Shown here in pieces: positions 41,671 to 41,754 of a stretch of 41,754 nucleotides of DNA; position 1 is the stretch's first letter; the number at the start of each line of letters is the position of its first letter. Origin of the DNA: Mesorhizobium sp. GTDB lineage: Bacteria; Pseudomonadota; Alphaproteobacteria; Rhizobiales; Rhizobiaceae. The stretch covers positions 1-41,754 of the forward strand of contig SAKE01000035.1 of NCBI GenBank assembly GCA_004017275.1. Direction: 5' to 3'. The notes beneath the pieces were generated by a model, which was not told where the DNA came from, searched no databases, and saw only the letters and a list, made by a program, of their open reading frames with translations. Position numbers and translations under genes: made by a program.

Positions 41671-41754
41671 GCGTGATCTCCCCCCTTGAGGGCAGAGCTA
41701 TCGCATATGGAATTCCTGAGATGTCTGCCCGGCACGGACCCCCACCCCTAACCC
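41671..41754. repeat. Partial dispersed repeat at the window end
   Basis: Begins GATCTCCCCCCTTGAGGGCAGAGC. The part from 41697 repeats 31877-31932 with three substitutions (GGAATTCCTGAGATGTCTGC core). It runs off the window. Confidence 0.75.

Noticed and set aside
40231..41676. A 481-codon open frame on the plus strand
   Set aside because: It lies across the antisense strand of holA and the preceding repeat. Its composition (Arg/Ala/Gln-rich) is typical of high-GC shadow frames, and holA is a clear family match.

Overview
The window looks like chromosomal DNA of a Rhizobiales alphaproteobacterium, most likely Mesorhizobium or a close relative. This rests on high-GC codon use, protein sequences of clear alphaproteobacterial type, the hemE / mnmE-mnmG-rsmG-parA-parB gene order typical of alphaproteobacterial replication origins, and many short intergenic inverted-repeat elements of the kind common in Mesorhizobium. 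The species assignment is inference; no rRNA or other marker gene is present.

Region 1 (1-4.8 kb): four separate minus-strand genes: an M24 peptidase-fold enzyme that resembles DddP, a periplasmic transglutaminase-like cysteine peptidase, an intracellular polyhydroxyalkanoate depolymerase (phaZ) and a small RlpA-like double-psi beta-barrel protein. A 61-aa membrane protein follows on the plus strand. Region 2 (4.8-17.7 kb) is an organosulfur block. On the minus strand lie an alkanesulfonate uptake/desulfonation operon (ssuA-ssuD-ssuC-ssuB) and a taurine-type ABC transporter (tauA, tauBC) with a 61-aa companion ORF. On the plus strand lie a short leader-like ORF with an unusual bulged hairpin, an Rrf2-family regulator with four clustered cysteines, an FAD/NAD(P)-binding protein, and cystathionine beta-synthase plus cystathionine gamma-lyase (reverse transsulfuration). 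The ssuA and tauA upstream regions share a TTCTA-N9-TAGAG element that may be a common operator.

Region 3 (17.8-28.3 kb): a GlxA-type regulator, a small secreted glycine-rich protein, a minus-strand operon (tim44-like, mltA, smr, HTH regulator), divergent fxsA, then secB, a 519-bp palindrome-bounded element carrying a GIY-YIG nuclease gene, dnaQ, the coaE-aroE-maf operon and ppsR. Region 4 (28.3-41.7 kb): between divergent ppsR and hemE lies a 404-bp gap with one perfect and several imperfect DnaA boxes and a dense cluster of CcrM (GANTC) sites; this is the best candidate for the chromosomal origin oriC. To its right run hemE, hemJ, rho, mnmE, mnmG, rsmG, parA and parB on the plus strand, with a DUF255 thioredoxin-like protein and holA on the minus strand. 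Six parS-like sequences centred on CACGTG lie in hemE, in the mnmE-mnmG gap and in rsmG, close to the ParA/ParB genes.

Genes near the origin point away from it on both sides, as expected for co-directional replication and transcription. At least ten intergenic gaps carry MITE-like palindromic repeats of two or three families. No tRNA, rRNA, CRISPR array, transposase or prophage was seen.
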